DNA from: Tieghemostelium lacteum
Taxonomy: Eukaryota > Evosea > Eumycetozoa > Dictyosteliales > Raperosteliaceae
NCBI GenBank assembly: GCA_001606155.1
Contig: LODT01000010.1
Coordinates: forward strand, 1 to 64,000
Length of the DNA stretch: 64,000 nt
Direction of reading: 5' to 3'
The position numbers and the translations under genes were made by a program. Of this stretch, positions 45,242 to 56,145 are shown in pieces. Each line of letters begins with the position of its first letter. Positions within the stretch are counted from its first letter, which is position 1. Below the pieces are notes generated by a model. It was not told the origin of the DNA, searched no databases, and was given only the letters and a program-made list of their open reading frames with translations.

Positions 45242-48200
45242 ATGTCTGAAAATAATACACCTACAACAGGTGGAAATCGTAGAGGTACAATATCCAAAGC
45301 CAAAAGTTTTAGAAGACCAGCATTGAATTTGGATACACTTGGAAATAGTAGTTCTGCTGGTGGAACTGTTTATAAATTTTTAAGTACATATTTCAAACGA
45401 ATATCTACAATAATATATTAAGTGAGAATACAGATTTTAACATTAATAATACAAAATATGTATATAAATATATATAGATGGTGAAGAATATACAGGACCA
45501 AATATAGGACAATCTCCACCAATAACACCAAGAAATATACCAAATACAATTGATTTAGAATCAGCAGAATGTAAAATACCAATATTTTTAGGAGCAAATG
45601 GTACAATTTATAATAAGTACTATGTTGCAATTAAATTTGCAGGTATACCAGATGACAAACCAAATACACATAAAGAGTCATTTCTACAGTTTAATAGTTT
45701 AGATCCAATCTATCAAAAGTTTCCAGAGTATTTAGAGTCAGAGGGATACTATGACTATGAACAGAATTTAATTATTTGGAAAAGACAGGTATTAAAGAAT
45801 CTTGGGGTTATACAGTTACCACATTCAATGGGTCGTACTTATTCAAGACCTAAGGCATTCAATGATAGATTCCTTAGAAAGAATTCTGAGGCATCGAATG
45901 GTGATGATTCACTCTCTTATGAATCTGAGAGAAAACTTACAGATTCTGATTTGTTACCTAAAGATCAATCTGTACAAGATGATGATGAATCCCAGTCGAA
46001 TAATAATAATGATGGTAATAGTGGTGGACAGAGTGGTGGTAATACAACTGGACAAGGTGGTCAACAAAGAGAGAGATCAGGATCAGATACATCTACTGGA
46101 TCGTATGATGGTCAATTAGATGGTACCTCACCTATTGATGGTAGTCCAAGTTCTGGTGGTTTAGCTAATTTTATTGCTAATGGTGGTCAAAGAAGTAGAA
46201 GTAATTCAAGTACATTTCTGGATCATCGTATTATTAGATCAAATTCATTGTCACCTAAACAGACATTACAGAGATTAAATGACAGCGGTGACTTTAAACG
46301 TGGTCAATTAATGAATGTTGATGATGAACATCGTTGGATACTAATGAAAGATCCATGGGATGCACAATTAATTCTAGCTGAACCTATTCCAGAACTTTAT
46401 AATACCTTTGATGAATATGAATTTGCAATGCGTAATTGGTCAATAGAAGTCGCTACTAAGACTGCAATTATACCTCCACACGCAACTCAATTTGTTCAAT
46501 TGTATTCTAATGGAAAGTTATCAGATTCTCAAGATGGTTCTCCAAATTCCACACCAAACAAGAACAAATCACTTCGCCAGGAATTTGAAGCTATTCTCTT
46601 ACAGAGTCAATTGAATAAACAGGATTGGAAAGTCAGATCTGGTGTATTACCCGTGCAATCTGAAGATGATTATCAAATGGAGAAATTCTTAGATTCAACA
46701 AAACTGGAGTTGGATAACTATCAGTCTGGACATTTCAATAATTTATCTGATGATTTGATATGCGTCAAACAACCCCCACCAAATCCATGGAAAAAGTATG
46801 ACCAAATGATTAGATATGATATTTCTGAACCTTTTGAAAGATTGTACAGAAAGAAGTTACTAGCCTACAGACAATCGGCTGTAAGTCAAACTTGTGGATA
46901 TTGGTCTAATAGATTACTAATGCCACAGTTTTATCGGTCATGGAGAGAATCTTTACAAAAGAAACAGTCATTCTTACCACCGCTAACTATTAAAGTTGGT
47001 AGACGTTCAGATTTAAATTCTGAAATTGATGGTGGAAAAGTTGAGTATAACTACCTTATTCCAGAACCACAAATTCTCTTTCAAAAACTAGTTTCACCAT
47101 CCATGAATATTCAATACATTCTCGGAATGTTTGATCAACAAACACAACAACAATTACAATCTGGAGCTGATCAATTGAGTCCCTCTAGTGCTAGTCAGAA
47201 TGCTGGTAGTCTTACACCACAATCACTTAAACAATCCACACCACCTACATTGCTATCTACCAAAGAGACCTTTGCAAGTACCTCTAGTAAACAACTAGAC
47301 CCCAGCGAAGAAAAGAGACAATATTTAGCACTTTTGCAACAGTATGACAAGAGACTACAATACTCTTTTAGATATGACCAATTAAATAGTTGGTGTGAAC
47401 CTTCAAAATGGAAATACTTCCAACAGGAATTGGAAAAAGTTGGACAATCCTCTCATTTGGATATGAATACCATTTGGTCATTGGTAACCAACAATGAAGT
47501 TCCTTTAGACAGATTCCAGGAATTTATTGATTTTGATTTAAAACTTTATACCCCACCACTATTTCCAAATGGATCAGGAGCAGTTGGATCACCAACTAAT
47601 AGATCAACTCAAAACCCAAATTCTCTATCACCACTACCTCCACAGATTATAGGATCACCTCCATCTAGAACTGGTAGTACTGGAAGTTTTAGTTTTGGAT
47701 CACCACTTAATAGCAGTAATCAAGGTAGTAAATTACCACTTTCTCCAACACATTCTAGTATACTTCAACAATCTGGAATGGAATCACCAAGACAAATGTC
47801 AAGTAGTCATTTAGGTACATCAGTTAGCAGTACAAATTCAGGTGGATCACCAAGATCAGCAATGAATCTAACTACTTCATCAGCATCTTCAATGAACCTC
47901 ATTAATAGCAGTAGTGGAATTTCAGCTTCTTCAAACAACACAATGAAAGATTCCAGTGGTACTGTAGGAATGGTTGCTGTAAATCTAGTTAATCAACACT
48001 TTATTCAAACCTTCCTAAACAATATCATCACAACAGACAGTTTTCCAGTACTTTTAAGTTTTCTAGATAAAACCAATTCTCTACTCAGTAGATCAAAGAT
48101 TTGTTCATTGGTTATCTTGTCACTGATTAGTGAAGTCAAAAGCACTATTCTCTTTGAATCCGTTATACTAGCCAAAGACATTCCATCACTGTATAGAATG

Positions 48201-49892
48201 GCAATGTCAATGAGCTTCTTTGATGTTGTACCATTAGATGTCTTCCCATACCCAGTACATTTGAATGAAATATTCACTCAAAATCTAATGCAACAAGGCA
48301 GTCTTTCTGAAGTTGTAAAACTGGTATTCATGTACTACTATCTACAGATTATTCAAGATCGTCTACCACATTTCCTCAATAGTACCAATAGTCAATCCAA
48401 TAGTATACTCAATCAATTCCCATCACTAAAAAGAGATGCAGCTGAAAGAATTGCAAGTTATATGCAAAATGATCGTAAATTACTAGGTAGAATATTCCTA
48501 GCTGTTGGAAGGAAAAGTAAATTCATTTCACATTCCTATCTATTTGTTCTACTACAGCTTCTAAAGATGACTGATTGTCAGAGTCTACAACAACAGTTGA
48601 AAGCAAAAGACACTATACTCCCTCTAATGAGAGATCTAGCAGCTAGTAAATTCCTCCATGCTAAATTTGCAGTTCGAAGACTATTTACAGTAATGCAGGA
48701 GGATTATAAAGACTTTATACTCTCTGAATACTCTGATCCATCTCAAATTGAAAAAGACAGTTCACAGTTACTAACTGATCTCTTGACACCTGATAACTTG
48801 GAAACTGATCAAAGCTCACTTCTAAGTGAACTGGTGTTTAACATGTGTTGGAATCTGTTAAGTAACTTTAATGGATTACACAGACATCAAGGTATAACAT
48901 CACCAAGTAGCACTAGTAGTAATAGTAGCTCCAGTACAGCCACTGCTAGTACTTCCAGTGGAAACCTATTCCTAAATAGTAAACCAATATTTAAATTTAT
49001 ACTCAATGAAACTATATTCTATCAAATCTATAACAGTGTGGTTAAATCTAAAAAACACGATCAGAATCTAGAGAATCTCTCTAGACTCTTTGCATTACTC
49101 TGTAAGACATTGTACAAGGCAAATCTCATTAGAAAGACTGACAATATCCGTATGAAGAAGAAAGATGACAACCAAAATGAAATTCAAATCACACCGATTT
49201 GCATGTTTGATTTGTTGGGTTTCTTAGGTGCCCCCAATCAAAATGAAAAATACACACCAACTATAAAAACCCATCTCCTGGTGGCACTAAGACATTTACT
49301 AAAGAGTGCTGATCTCTTTGAGATTCTAAAGAAAGAAGAGAAGTTCTATAACAAGCTTCTGATACCATCATGCAGAGATGCAAAGAATGCTGAATTTAAC
49401 CGAAACAGTTGGAAATTGTTTTTCCAGATTATCAGATATCATCCAGGTCAATTAGAGGTACTGGATAAAGGTAAATATCTTATTCAGATATTTGATATCA
49501 TCTCTCTAAATTCTGGTAATGTAATTTTAAATAATGCTCTACACTATCTGGCTAAACTCTTTGCTTTGGTAATCTATGAAACCAAGAAAAAGTCGGACCA
49601 AAACACTATTAAACACACTGAAAAAGATATCAAATATCTAGTCTCTTTCTTTAATGACAGACATTTGTTTATCAAATTGCACATGATCTACAAGAGATTT
49701 GCTGAAAACAAAATATTCCCTGGTTTCATTAAACTAGCAAATCTCTATCAAGTTATTGCCACTCTACCCATTTGTTCAAAACTAGCAAAAGATACCATGA
49801 AGAATCCTGAATATAAAGAAGGTATCATTTCAATTCAAAAATATTTTAAATTTGATGACCAATCTGCAACTGATCATCCAAAATCAAAATAA
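45242..49892 (+). CDS. Large uncharacterised protein with helical-repeat C-terminus
   Basis: Exons are 45242-45383 and 45478-49892 (donor GTACAT, acceptor TATAG, phase 1: KFL joined to NGEEYTGPN), giving 1518 residues. The N-terminus is basic and Ser-rich. A conserved-looking region near residues 60-160 (CKIPIFLGANGTIYNKYYVA, QFNSLDPIYQKFPEYLES) precedes a Ser/Gly/Asn-rich linker. A second ordered block comes next (WILMKDPWDAQLILAEPIP, YEFAMRNWSIEVATKTAIIP). After another Ser/Pro/Asn linker (about 640-760), the last 650 residues look all-helical, like ARM/HEAT repeats (LLSFLDKTNSLLSRSKICSL, YLFVLLQLLKMTDCQSLQ, LLVALRHLLKSADLFEIL). I do not recognise the family. There are no catalytic motifs. 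A scaffold role is plausible but unproven. Confidence 0.85.
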
Positions 49893-50138
49893 TTATCCAT
49901 TCATCCTCTTCCCCCAATCTCCCTCTATCCCCTCTCTCTTAACTTATAAATTATTCTCCACAACCCCTAAATAATACAAAAGTAATTTTATCAATCAAAA
50001 ATAAAGCAATTTAATGAAAAAACTATTAAATGTGTAACACACACTTTTTTTGATTAATAATATTTTTTTTTTAAATTTTTTTAAATTGTTGTGTTGTAAT
50101 TACATCCTTTTATTTGTTTATCACAATTTATTAAAAAT

Positions 50139-50738
50139 ATGATAATCAAAGAAAATAAATCTCATTCATTAGTTATTGATCATAATAATAGAGGAAAAGA
50201 ATGGACAATAGCATTTTTTATAGGTTGTATTGGATTCTTACCATTTCTTCATACCACAGATGAATTCTTTCTCAAGATGATGAAATTTGTATTTTTAGGT
50301 ACCTTCTTTTTAGTTGGTCTATTGTATATACATGATGAATTTGTTATAACATTCTCTCAGAAAAAGAGAAAAATTATCATTCAGTATCGTAATATCATTG
50401 AAGTTATCTCTAGAAAACCTGGAAATGAAATTGTATTGGATTTAGATTTGGTTCAGAAAGCAATTGTTAAAGAAGTACCTGAACCAAATGGAAAAAAGAC
50501 AAAATTATTTAAATTAATTATACTCTATAATAATGGTTTGGATATTGGTGTAACTGATAGTTATTTCTTTACACCTGAACCTATTGAACCTATTAGAGTA
50601 ACTATAAATCAATGGCTAAAAGAAAATGGTATCAATGGTGCTGATCAAGTTTCTTCAAAACAAGAGAAAATTTTAACACCAAATAATCACAATTTCTATG
50701 TTAACAATAGTAATACCACAACTACAAAAAGAAAATAA
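50139..50738 (+). CDS. Putative CYBC1/EROS-like NADPH oxidase chaperone
   Basis: A single exon of 199 residues with ATG at 50139. Two membrane spans form a hairpin (WTIAFFIGCIGFLPFL and FVFLGTFFLVGLLYI). They are followed by a DEFVITFSQKKRKIIIQYRN segment and a PH-like cytosolic domain (EIVLDLDLVQKAIVKEV, KLFKLIILYNNGLDIGVTD), and then an Asn/Thr-rich tail. The hairpin followed by acidic-FxF-Lys, a basic strand and a final helix is the layout of human CYBC1 (C17orf62, EROS), an ER chaperone for the gp91phox/p22phox heterodimer. Dictyostelids have Nox enzymes and a p22phox, so the role is plausible. The similarity is topological and by partial motif; a search would settle it. Confidence 0.6.
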   Translation: MIIKENKSHSLVIDHNNRGKEWTIAFFIGCIGFLPFLHTTDEFFLKMMKFVFLGTFFLVGLLYIHDEFVITFSQKKRKIIIQYRNIIEVISRKPGNEIVLDLDLVQKAIVKEVPEPNGKKTKLFKLIILYNNGLDIGVTDSYFFTPEPIEPIRVTINQWLKENGINGADQVSSKQEKILTPNNHNFYVNNSNTTTTKRK

Positions 50739-50999
50739 TACAAATTGTAACAAAAAAAAAAAATAACTTTCCAACCAAATTCCATGTATATAAATATCAA
50801 AGATTTGAGCTTCAAATTTAACTAACCTGGCATTTATGAAAATTAAATTAATTTAATTTTCTGAACTTTCTAATTTTCTTCTCGGTCGGTTTCAAAAATT
50901 TTTTTTTAAAAGTTTGTTTTTTTTTTTTTTGATTTATATTTTTAATTCTTTTTTCTTCTTTTTTATAAGGTATCTTATTTTTTAAGCAGTTAAACAAAG

Positions 51000-52403
51000 A
51001 TGTCAACAGAAATTGATACAGAGGCCGATAAACAAGTCGAGCAATGGAAAATTAAAAAGTTGATTAAAAACTTGGAATCTGTTAGAGGGTAAGAATATTT
51101 AAAATTCTATGGAGAAAATAAAGAGAATATTAATTTGAATGATAATGATGATTTAAATAGTAATGGTACATCTATGATTTCATTGATTATTCGTCCAGGA
51201 GATCAAATTGCAAAGATTAATAAGATGTTAACTGAAGAGTATGGTACAGCTTCAAATATCAAATCTAGAGTCAACAGACTTTCAGTATTAGGTGCAATTA
51301 CATCTGCACAACAAAGATTAAAACTCTACAATAAGGTACCTGATAACGGTTTGATTATCTATTGTGGTACAGTATTGACTGATGATAACAAGGAAAGACC
51401 ATACAAAGTTGATATTGAACCATTCAAACCAATTAATACCTCATTGTACCTTTGTGATAACAAATTCCATACTGCACCATTAGGTGAGTTATTGGAATCT
51501 GATGAGAAATTTGGTTTCATTGTTGTAGATGGTAACGGTGCTCTCTTTGGTGTTCTATGTGGTAACACTCGTACTGTATTACACAGAATCACTGTAGATT
51601 TACCAAAGAAACACGGTAGAGGAGGTCAATCTGCTCTTCGTTTTGCTCGTTTGCGTATGGAAAAACGTCACAATTACGTTAGAAAAGTCTCTGAATTGGC
51701 TACTCAATTCTATATCACCAATGATAAACCAAATGTCTCTGGTTTGGTTTTGGCTGGTTCTGCTGATTTCAAGAATGAACTTTCAACTTCTGATATGTTT
51801 GATTTACGTCTTCGTGATAAAATTGTAAAGATTGTTGATGTTTCCTATGGTGGTGATAATGGTTTCAATCAAGCTATTGAGTTATCTGCTGAGGTTTTAT
51901 CCAATGTCAAATTCATTCAAGAAAAGAAATTAATTTCAACTTTCTTTGAAGAGATTGCTCAAGATACTGGTAAATACTGTTTTGGTGTCCAAGATACTCT
52001 TAGAGGTCTAGAGAATGGTGCTGTCCACACTCTACTCGTATGGGAAAATCTTGAAGTAACTAGACATCACCTAAAGAATGTCAATGGTGAAGATAAAATC
52101 CTCTACCTCAACAAGGAACAAGAAAAAAACACCAACAACTTTAAAGACAAAGAAACTGGTCAAGACTATGAAAGAATTGAATCCATTTCCCTCGTTGAAT
52201 GGTTTGCCAACAATTACAAGAAATTCGGTACCACTTTGGAAATTGTCACCAATCGTTCTCAAGAAGGTTCTCAATTCTGTAAAGGTTTTGGTGGTTTAGG
52301 TGGTCTCTTACGTTACCAATTGGATTTTGCAGCTCTCAATGATTATGACAATCAAGGTGTTGAGGATGAAGAGGAATATGATGATTCTGATAGTGATTTT
52401 TGA
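51000..52403 (+). CDS. erf1: Eukaryotic release factor 1 (eRF1), ending in TGA
   Basis: Exons are 51000-51088 and 51161-52403 (donor GTAAGA, acceptor AATAG; the junction gives [10 protein letters not shown]), giving 443 residues. Stop-codon decoding motifs are ASNIKS (NIKS 62-65) and YLCDNKF (126-132). The peptidyl-tRNA hydrolysis motif GGQ is at 184-186 within [17 protein letters not shown]. The C-terminal eRF3-binding domain is full length and ends in the usual acidic tail [11 protein letters not shown]. eRF1 recognises all three stops in the ribosomal A site and triggers peptide release. Its own stop is TGA, unlike every other gene resolved here, and an open extension follows in frame (next entry). 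Confidence 0.97.
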
Positions 52404-52583
52404 ATCACCTCATCACCTCTAATTAACAATAATGTAAATAATAATGGTAGATTTAGTGATCAAGTTAGCCCCATCTTCTCCAACAATAACAACAACTATT
52501 ACAGTACTAATACTACCAACTACTCAAATAATAATACTACACATAATGATAACTATTCCAGTACAAAGAAGTTTGGGGCATAA
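52401..52583 (+). other. In-frame 59-codon readthrough extension after the eRF1 TGA
   Basis: After TGA (52401-52403) the same frame stays open for 59 codons (52404-52580) to TAA 52581-52583. The encoded peptide is Asn/Ser/Thr/Tyr-rich: it begins ITSSPLINNNVNNNGRFSDQ, includes VSPIFSNNNNN, and ends SSTKKFGA. Codons are host-like (AAT/AAC, ACT/ACC, TAT/TAC mixed), unlike the A/T-run 3' flank that follows. A TGA followed by A is a leaky termination context in many systems, though not the leakiest. Alternatives are a coding-like 3' UTR by chance, or alternative splicing around the TGA. Confidence 0.55.
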
Positions 52584-53024
52584 ACTAACTAATCTATAAT
52601 TAACTTCTTTTTTATCAATTAAACCATTTTAAAAAACAACAAAAAAAATAGAAAAGCAAAATCACCAAAAAAAAATCTACCATTTATCATCTTCATAATT
52701 AATTTACAAAGAATCCAAACATCCAATTACCTTCAATTAATGTAAAAATCAAAAATCAAAAAAAAAAAACATCCACCAACAATTGTCCATGTCCTCTTTG
52801 CACACAATTAATTATTACTTATTGTTACTTTTTTCATGAATAAATTTTTATTCTAATTTTTTATTAACAAATTTCCTTAAATAATTATGATTTTGTTGAT
52901 AATATCATAATATGATTATAAATTTATTCTAAAAATGTCTATTTATTAATTTATATAATCGTTGAATTGTTTTATTGCTTCTTTTATGTACAAGTAATCG
53001 TTTAAAAATTATATTGATGTTTTT
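52584..53024. other. Convergent 3' spacer, eRF1 and F-box gene
   Basis: AT-rich sequence between two convergent genes with several A runs. No gene or RNA seen. Confidence 0.5.
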
Positions 53025-54257
53025 TTAAGACAATTTTGGAAATTCAGGGTATTCAACTAAAGATACACTCTGACCACCAGTAAGTAGAGAAACACCAGGA
53101 TAATAAACACCAGGTTGCACATCTCTAAATGCAATACCTTGACTTTTACCATTTAGATAAAAGGTAATGGTATTTTGGTCTTGGTCAAATAGTACACCAA
53201 CTTTTGAGCCTTGGACAAAACCCTGACTGTAATTTATACCATTTCCACTGTTGTGAGATATTCTACCATCTGCCAAATAACCATATCCATTACTGGTTAG
53301 GTAAGTCTGATATATATTAAAAGATTCTGGGACTAGACCAATGACTAAATGAAAACCAGTCTGATTCTGACTGAGAGTGTTGATATAGAATTCAAAATAG
53401 GTCAAACCACTGACCAGAGGTTCAGATCCACGAATTGATTGGTAACTACCCAAATAGTCACCTGCATGTGTAACTGTTCTGTTTTGGTTGGTCAATATCA
53501 TTTTACCCTTTTTTACATTGTCCCATTTGGCCTTATAAACCCTACATGAACGAAAATAGGATTTCCAAGTCGAATAAAATTTACTATTAATCTTCCCAAG
53601 ACCATATTTATAACTACATAACTCTTTCCATAGTTTTTCATCATTACTCAACTGATAGAATAGTCTATTTGTCATGGAAATCCTTAGTAATTCCAAAACA
53701 TCCAAATATTCAAAAATTTGTAAAATGATTTCAATTGGTAAATTTTTAAAAAATTGAAATTCTTCTAGGTCCTGTTGCTGTTGTGCTTTTAATTTAATAC
53801 CTGCGTTACCCATGAAAAATGGGTTATTACTGATATGTAAAAAACTATTATTTATATTCTCTATTGAACTTTCATCTGGGTGTTTCATTATTTGTTCCTG
53901 TGACAAAAGTATCCTCTTTTGATCAAATTCATGTGAACTAGCATGTCCAACGCCATTAAATGTATTTAAAAATGTATTACTATTGATATGCTGTGAAAAT
54001 AAATTAGGATAATTAAATGTGATGCTATTTGACAATGAAGATGGTAATGATGTACTAGTTGGTGTTGTTGATGTTGATGATTGTTCTTGTTGTTGCCCTG
54101 TATTATTGTTGCTATTGTTGTTATTTGAATTTATAATGGCAAATGGCTGTGTGGTGGTGCCACTACTATTACTGCTGCTGCTATTTATAATTGGTGTAAC
54201 AAGGGAATTCCGAAACATTCCCAAGAATGGAGAATTTCCTAAAAATATAGACTCCAT
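53025..54257 (-). CDS. F-box and SPRY domain protein
   Basis: A single exon of 410 residues. I use the ATG at 54257; a TTG just upstream is in frame but not needed. The N-terminal 160 residues are Ser/Asn/Thr-rich. An F-box lies near residue 175: FFKNLPIEIILQIFEYLDV, RLFYQLSNDEKLWKELC. A SPRY/B30.2-type domain fills the rest: YFEFYINTLSQNQTGFHLVI, GYGYLADGRISHNSG, VQGSKVGVLFDQDQNTITFY, LNGKSQGIAFRDV and YYPGVSLL. The F-box would dock to SKP1 in an SCF ubiquitin ligase and the SPRY domain would select the substrate, as in FBXO45. SCF cullins are activated by NEDD8, also encoded in this window. Confidence 0.92.
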   Translation of the reverse strand: MESIFLGNSPFLGMFRNSLVTPIINSSSSNSSGTTTQPFAIINSNNNNSNNNTGQQQEQSSTSTTPTSTSLPSSLSNSITFNYPNLFSQHINSNTFLNTFNGVGHASSHEFDQKRILLSQEQIMKHPDESSIENINNSFLHISNNPFFMGNAGIKLKAQQQQDLEEFQFFKNLPIEIILQIFEYLDVLELLRISMTNRLFYQLSNDEKLWKELCSYKYGLGKINSKFYSTWKSYFRSCRVYKAKWDNVKKGKMILTNQNRTVTHAGDYLGSYQSIRGSEPLVSGLTYFEFYINTLSQNQTGFHLVIGLVPESFNIYQTYLTSNGYGYLADGRISHNSGNGINYSQGFVQGSKVGVLFDQDQNTITFYLNGKSQGIAFRDVQPGVYYPGVSLLTGGQSVSLVEYPEFPKLS

Positions 54258-54963
54258 CAAATGATTATTTATTATTGTATATATGTACTTTTTTTTTGTA
54301 TTTTTTCTTTTAGAAACTAAATAAATTATTTGGAGAAAAATGCAAATTATTATAAATTATCACATTACTTTTTTGGATTTCCTCTGTCTATATTTTTTTT
54401 TTTTTTTGTATTTTGCAACACAAAAATGGGAGGGGCGTGTTGATTTCAACTTTAATATTATTAATCTGTTTTTTTTTTTTTGGTTACCTGTATTAGATTT
54501 AAATATAATATATTTTATCTATAATTAGGGAGCGGGAGTGGGTGAGTAAACATTGACATTCTGAAATACATATTTTTTATTTGGTGATAGAAATTAAAAA
54601 ATGCCATACCACCACAGCTAAATATAGTATCACTTATATTTTGGATTTTGTGGGTTTGGGTGTTTTGTGTTTTATAAAAAGATACTAGTAGATTGAATGA
54701 CAACACAGATATACACTGTTAGAAAAGAAACTAAGTGGAAAGAGAAAAAATGTGAATACAAACACTCCATAATGTATGGCGAATTAATTGGTTCCCTTAT
54801 TTTCTTTTTGTTTTAGATTTATAATAAGTATTTATATAAATATACAATTGTGGTGCTTTTTTATACGTCATTATTCATCTATTCAAAAAAAAGAATTTAA
54901 AACACAAAATATCCCATATGTGCATATATAGGTATGAGGTGTTTTATACATCTGCATTCCCTA
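54258..54963. other. Spacer between F-box and MAF1 genes
   Basis: AT-rich with T runs near 54391 and 54470. It is the promoter side of the F-box gene and the 3' side of MAF1. No convincing gene, tRNA or repeat seen. Confidence 0.5.
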
Positions 54964-56014
54964 TTAGATTTCCATTGAATCATAGACTGAATCATTATAT
55001 GTAATATCATCCCTTAAATTTTGAAAAATAAAAAATACAATTAAATTTGTTTGTATCTTGAGTATAAGTCGCTTAATTAATAATAAATTGATTACTTACA
55101 TTTCATCGTCTGATGTAATTATTAAATTTTCAGAGTTATTTAATTTACTGATTAATTTACCTTTAAAAAACAAGATCCTTTTCATTGATTTGTTATACCA
55201 GAAATAATTAAATGACCATCTAAATTTAGAGATATTTATATTAATTGTTGAACAATAACAAAAAAAAAAGATCATAAGTGAATATACATACACAACGCCA
55301 TCTTCAGTGAAAGGGTCCGGATATTCAGGAATATAAGAATAAATGACTGATTTTTCAGTCTCTATAGCACTATCAATACTTGACCATAATTTATCTTTTA
55401 ACTCTGAATTATAATCACCAATGACATTTAGTAATGATGTATCAATAGAATTTCTAACCAAATTTTGATTTGGTTCAAGTCTAAATTGATTTGGTTTACT
55501 GTCACTGTGTAAATAAAGTAATAATAGCGTGAATATTGAATTAATAGTGTCAATTGATTACTATGGATAAATACTTGAAATCATAATCTACAAATGATGC
55601 GTTTAAAGTCTGAATTAAATATATCATTACTTTTCTACTAGCACTTGATGACATTGGTCCAAATGGTGAAACTGAAATTAATTCATGTTTCAGAGGATTT
55701 GGTGAAAGTGAGATTGGTATATTATTATTGGTATTATTATTACTATTATTATTATGATTATTATTCGAAAATATATGTAAAAGATTGGTATTGTTAAATG
55801 ATCCGCCATTTGATGTTGAAAGTTGTTGTTGTTGTTGTTGTTGCCCTAACGTTTCTAATTCTTTATCTAATGATTTATACAATTTCTTTTCTGTACCATC
55901 TGTTTTACATGAATAGCATTCTATAGATGATGTAAAAATACCTTCTCCTATATCCACAGTTGATAGTTTGGAATTCACTCCAACAATATCAATCATTTCA
56001 ATATATTTTACCAT
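54964..56014 (-). CDS. maf1: MAF1, repressor of RNA polymerase III
   Basis: Exons are 56014-55575, 55504-55292, 55219-55100 and 55012-54964, giving 273 residues. The last exon has only 16 codons and follows a GTAAGT donor; without it the protein would stop at DDEM. Landmarks shared with human MAF1 are the N-terminal IGEGIFTSSIECYSCK, an Asn/Gln-rich loop, KVMIYLIQTLNASFVDYDF, ELKDKLWSSIDSAI, SVIYSYIPEYPDPFTEDG, and WSFNYFWYNKSMKRILFF. An acidic tail DDEMDDITYNDSVYDSMEI ends it. MAF1 blocks Pol III transcription of tRNA and 5S genes under stress and is controlled by TOR-dependent phosphorylation. The Ser-rich loop is the likely target. Confidence 0.93.
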
Positions 56015-56145
56015 GATGGTGGTAGATGTTAATTTTTGCTAAAACTTTAATTCAATTTCAAAATGAAATAAATAAATAAAATCAAAAAAAAAAGATTTTT
56101 ATTATTTTTTTTTACCAGTGACTTTTTCATTTTTTATAATAAAAT
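56015..56145. promoter_or_regulatory. Shared head-to-head promoter, maf1 and apm3
   Basis: 131 bp between divergent ATGs, with an A run near 56084 and T runs near 56105. The regulatory role is inferred from position. Confidence 0.4.

Noticed and set aside
52401-52403. TGA read as a sense codon (altered genetic code)
   Set aside because: eRF1 ends at its normal family length here, and TGA does not appear inside any other coding sequence resolved in the window.
54340-54706. 62- and 63-codon frames between the F-box and MAF1 genes
   Set aside because: Both fall in T-run-rich promoter DNA; no coding features.
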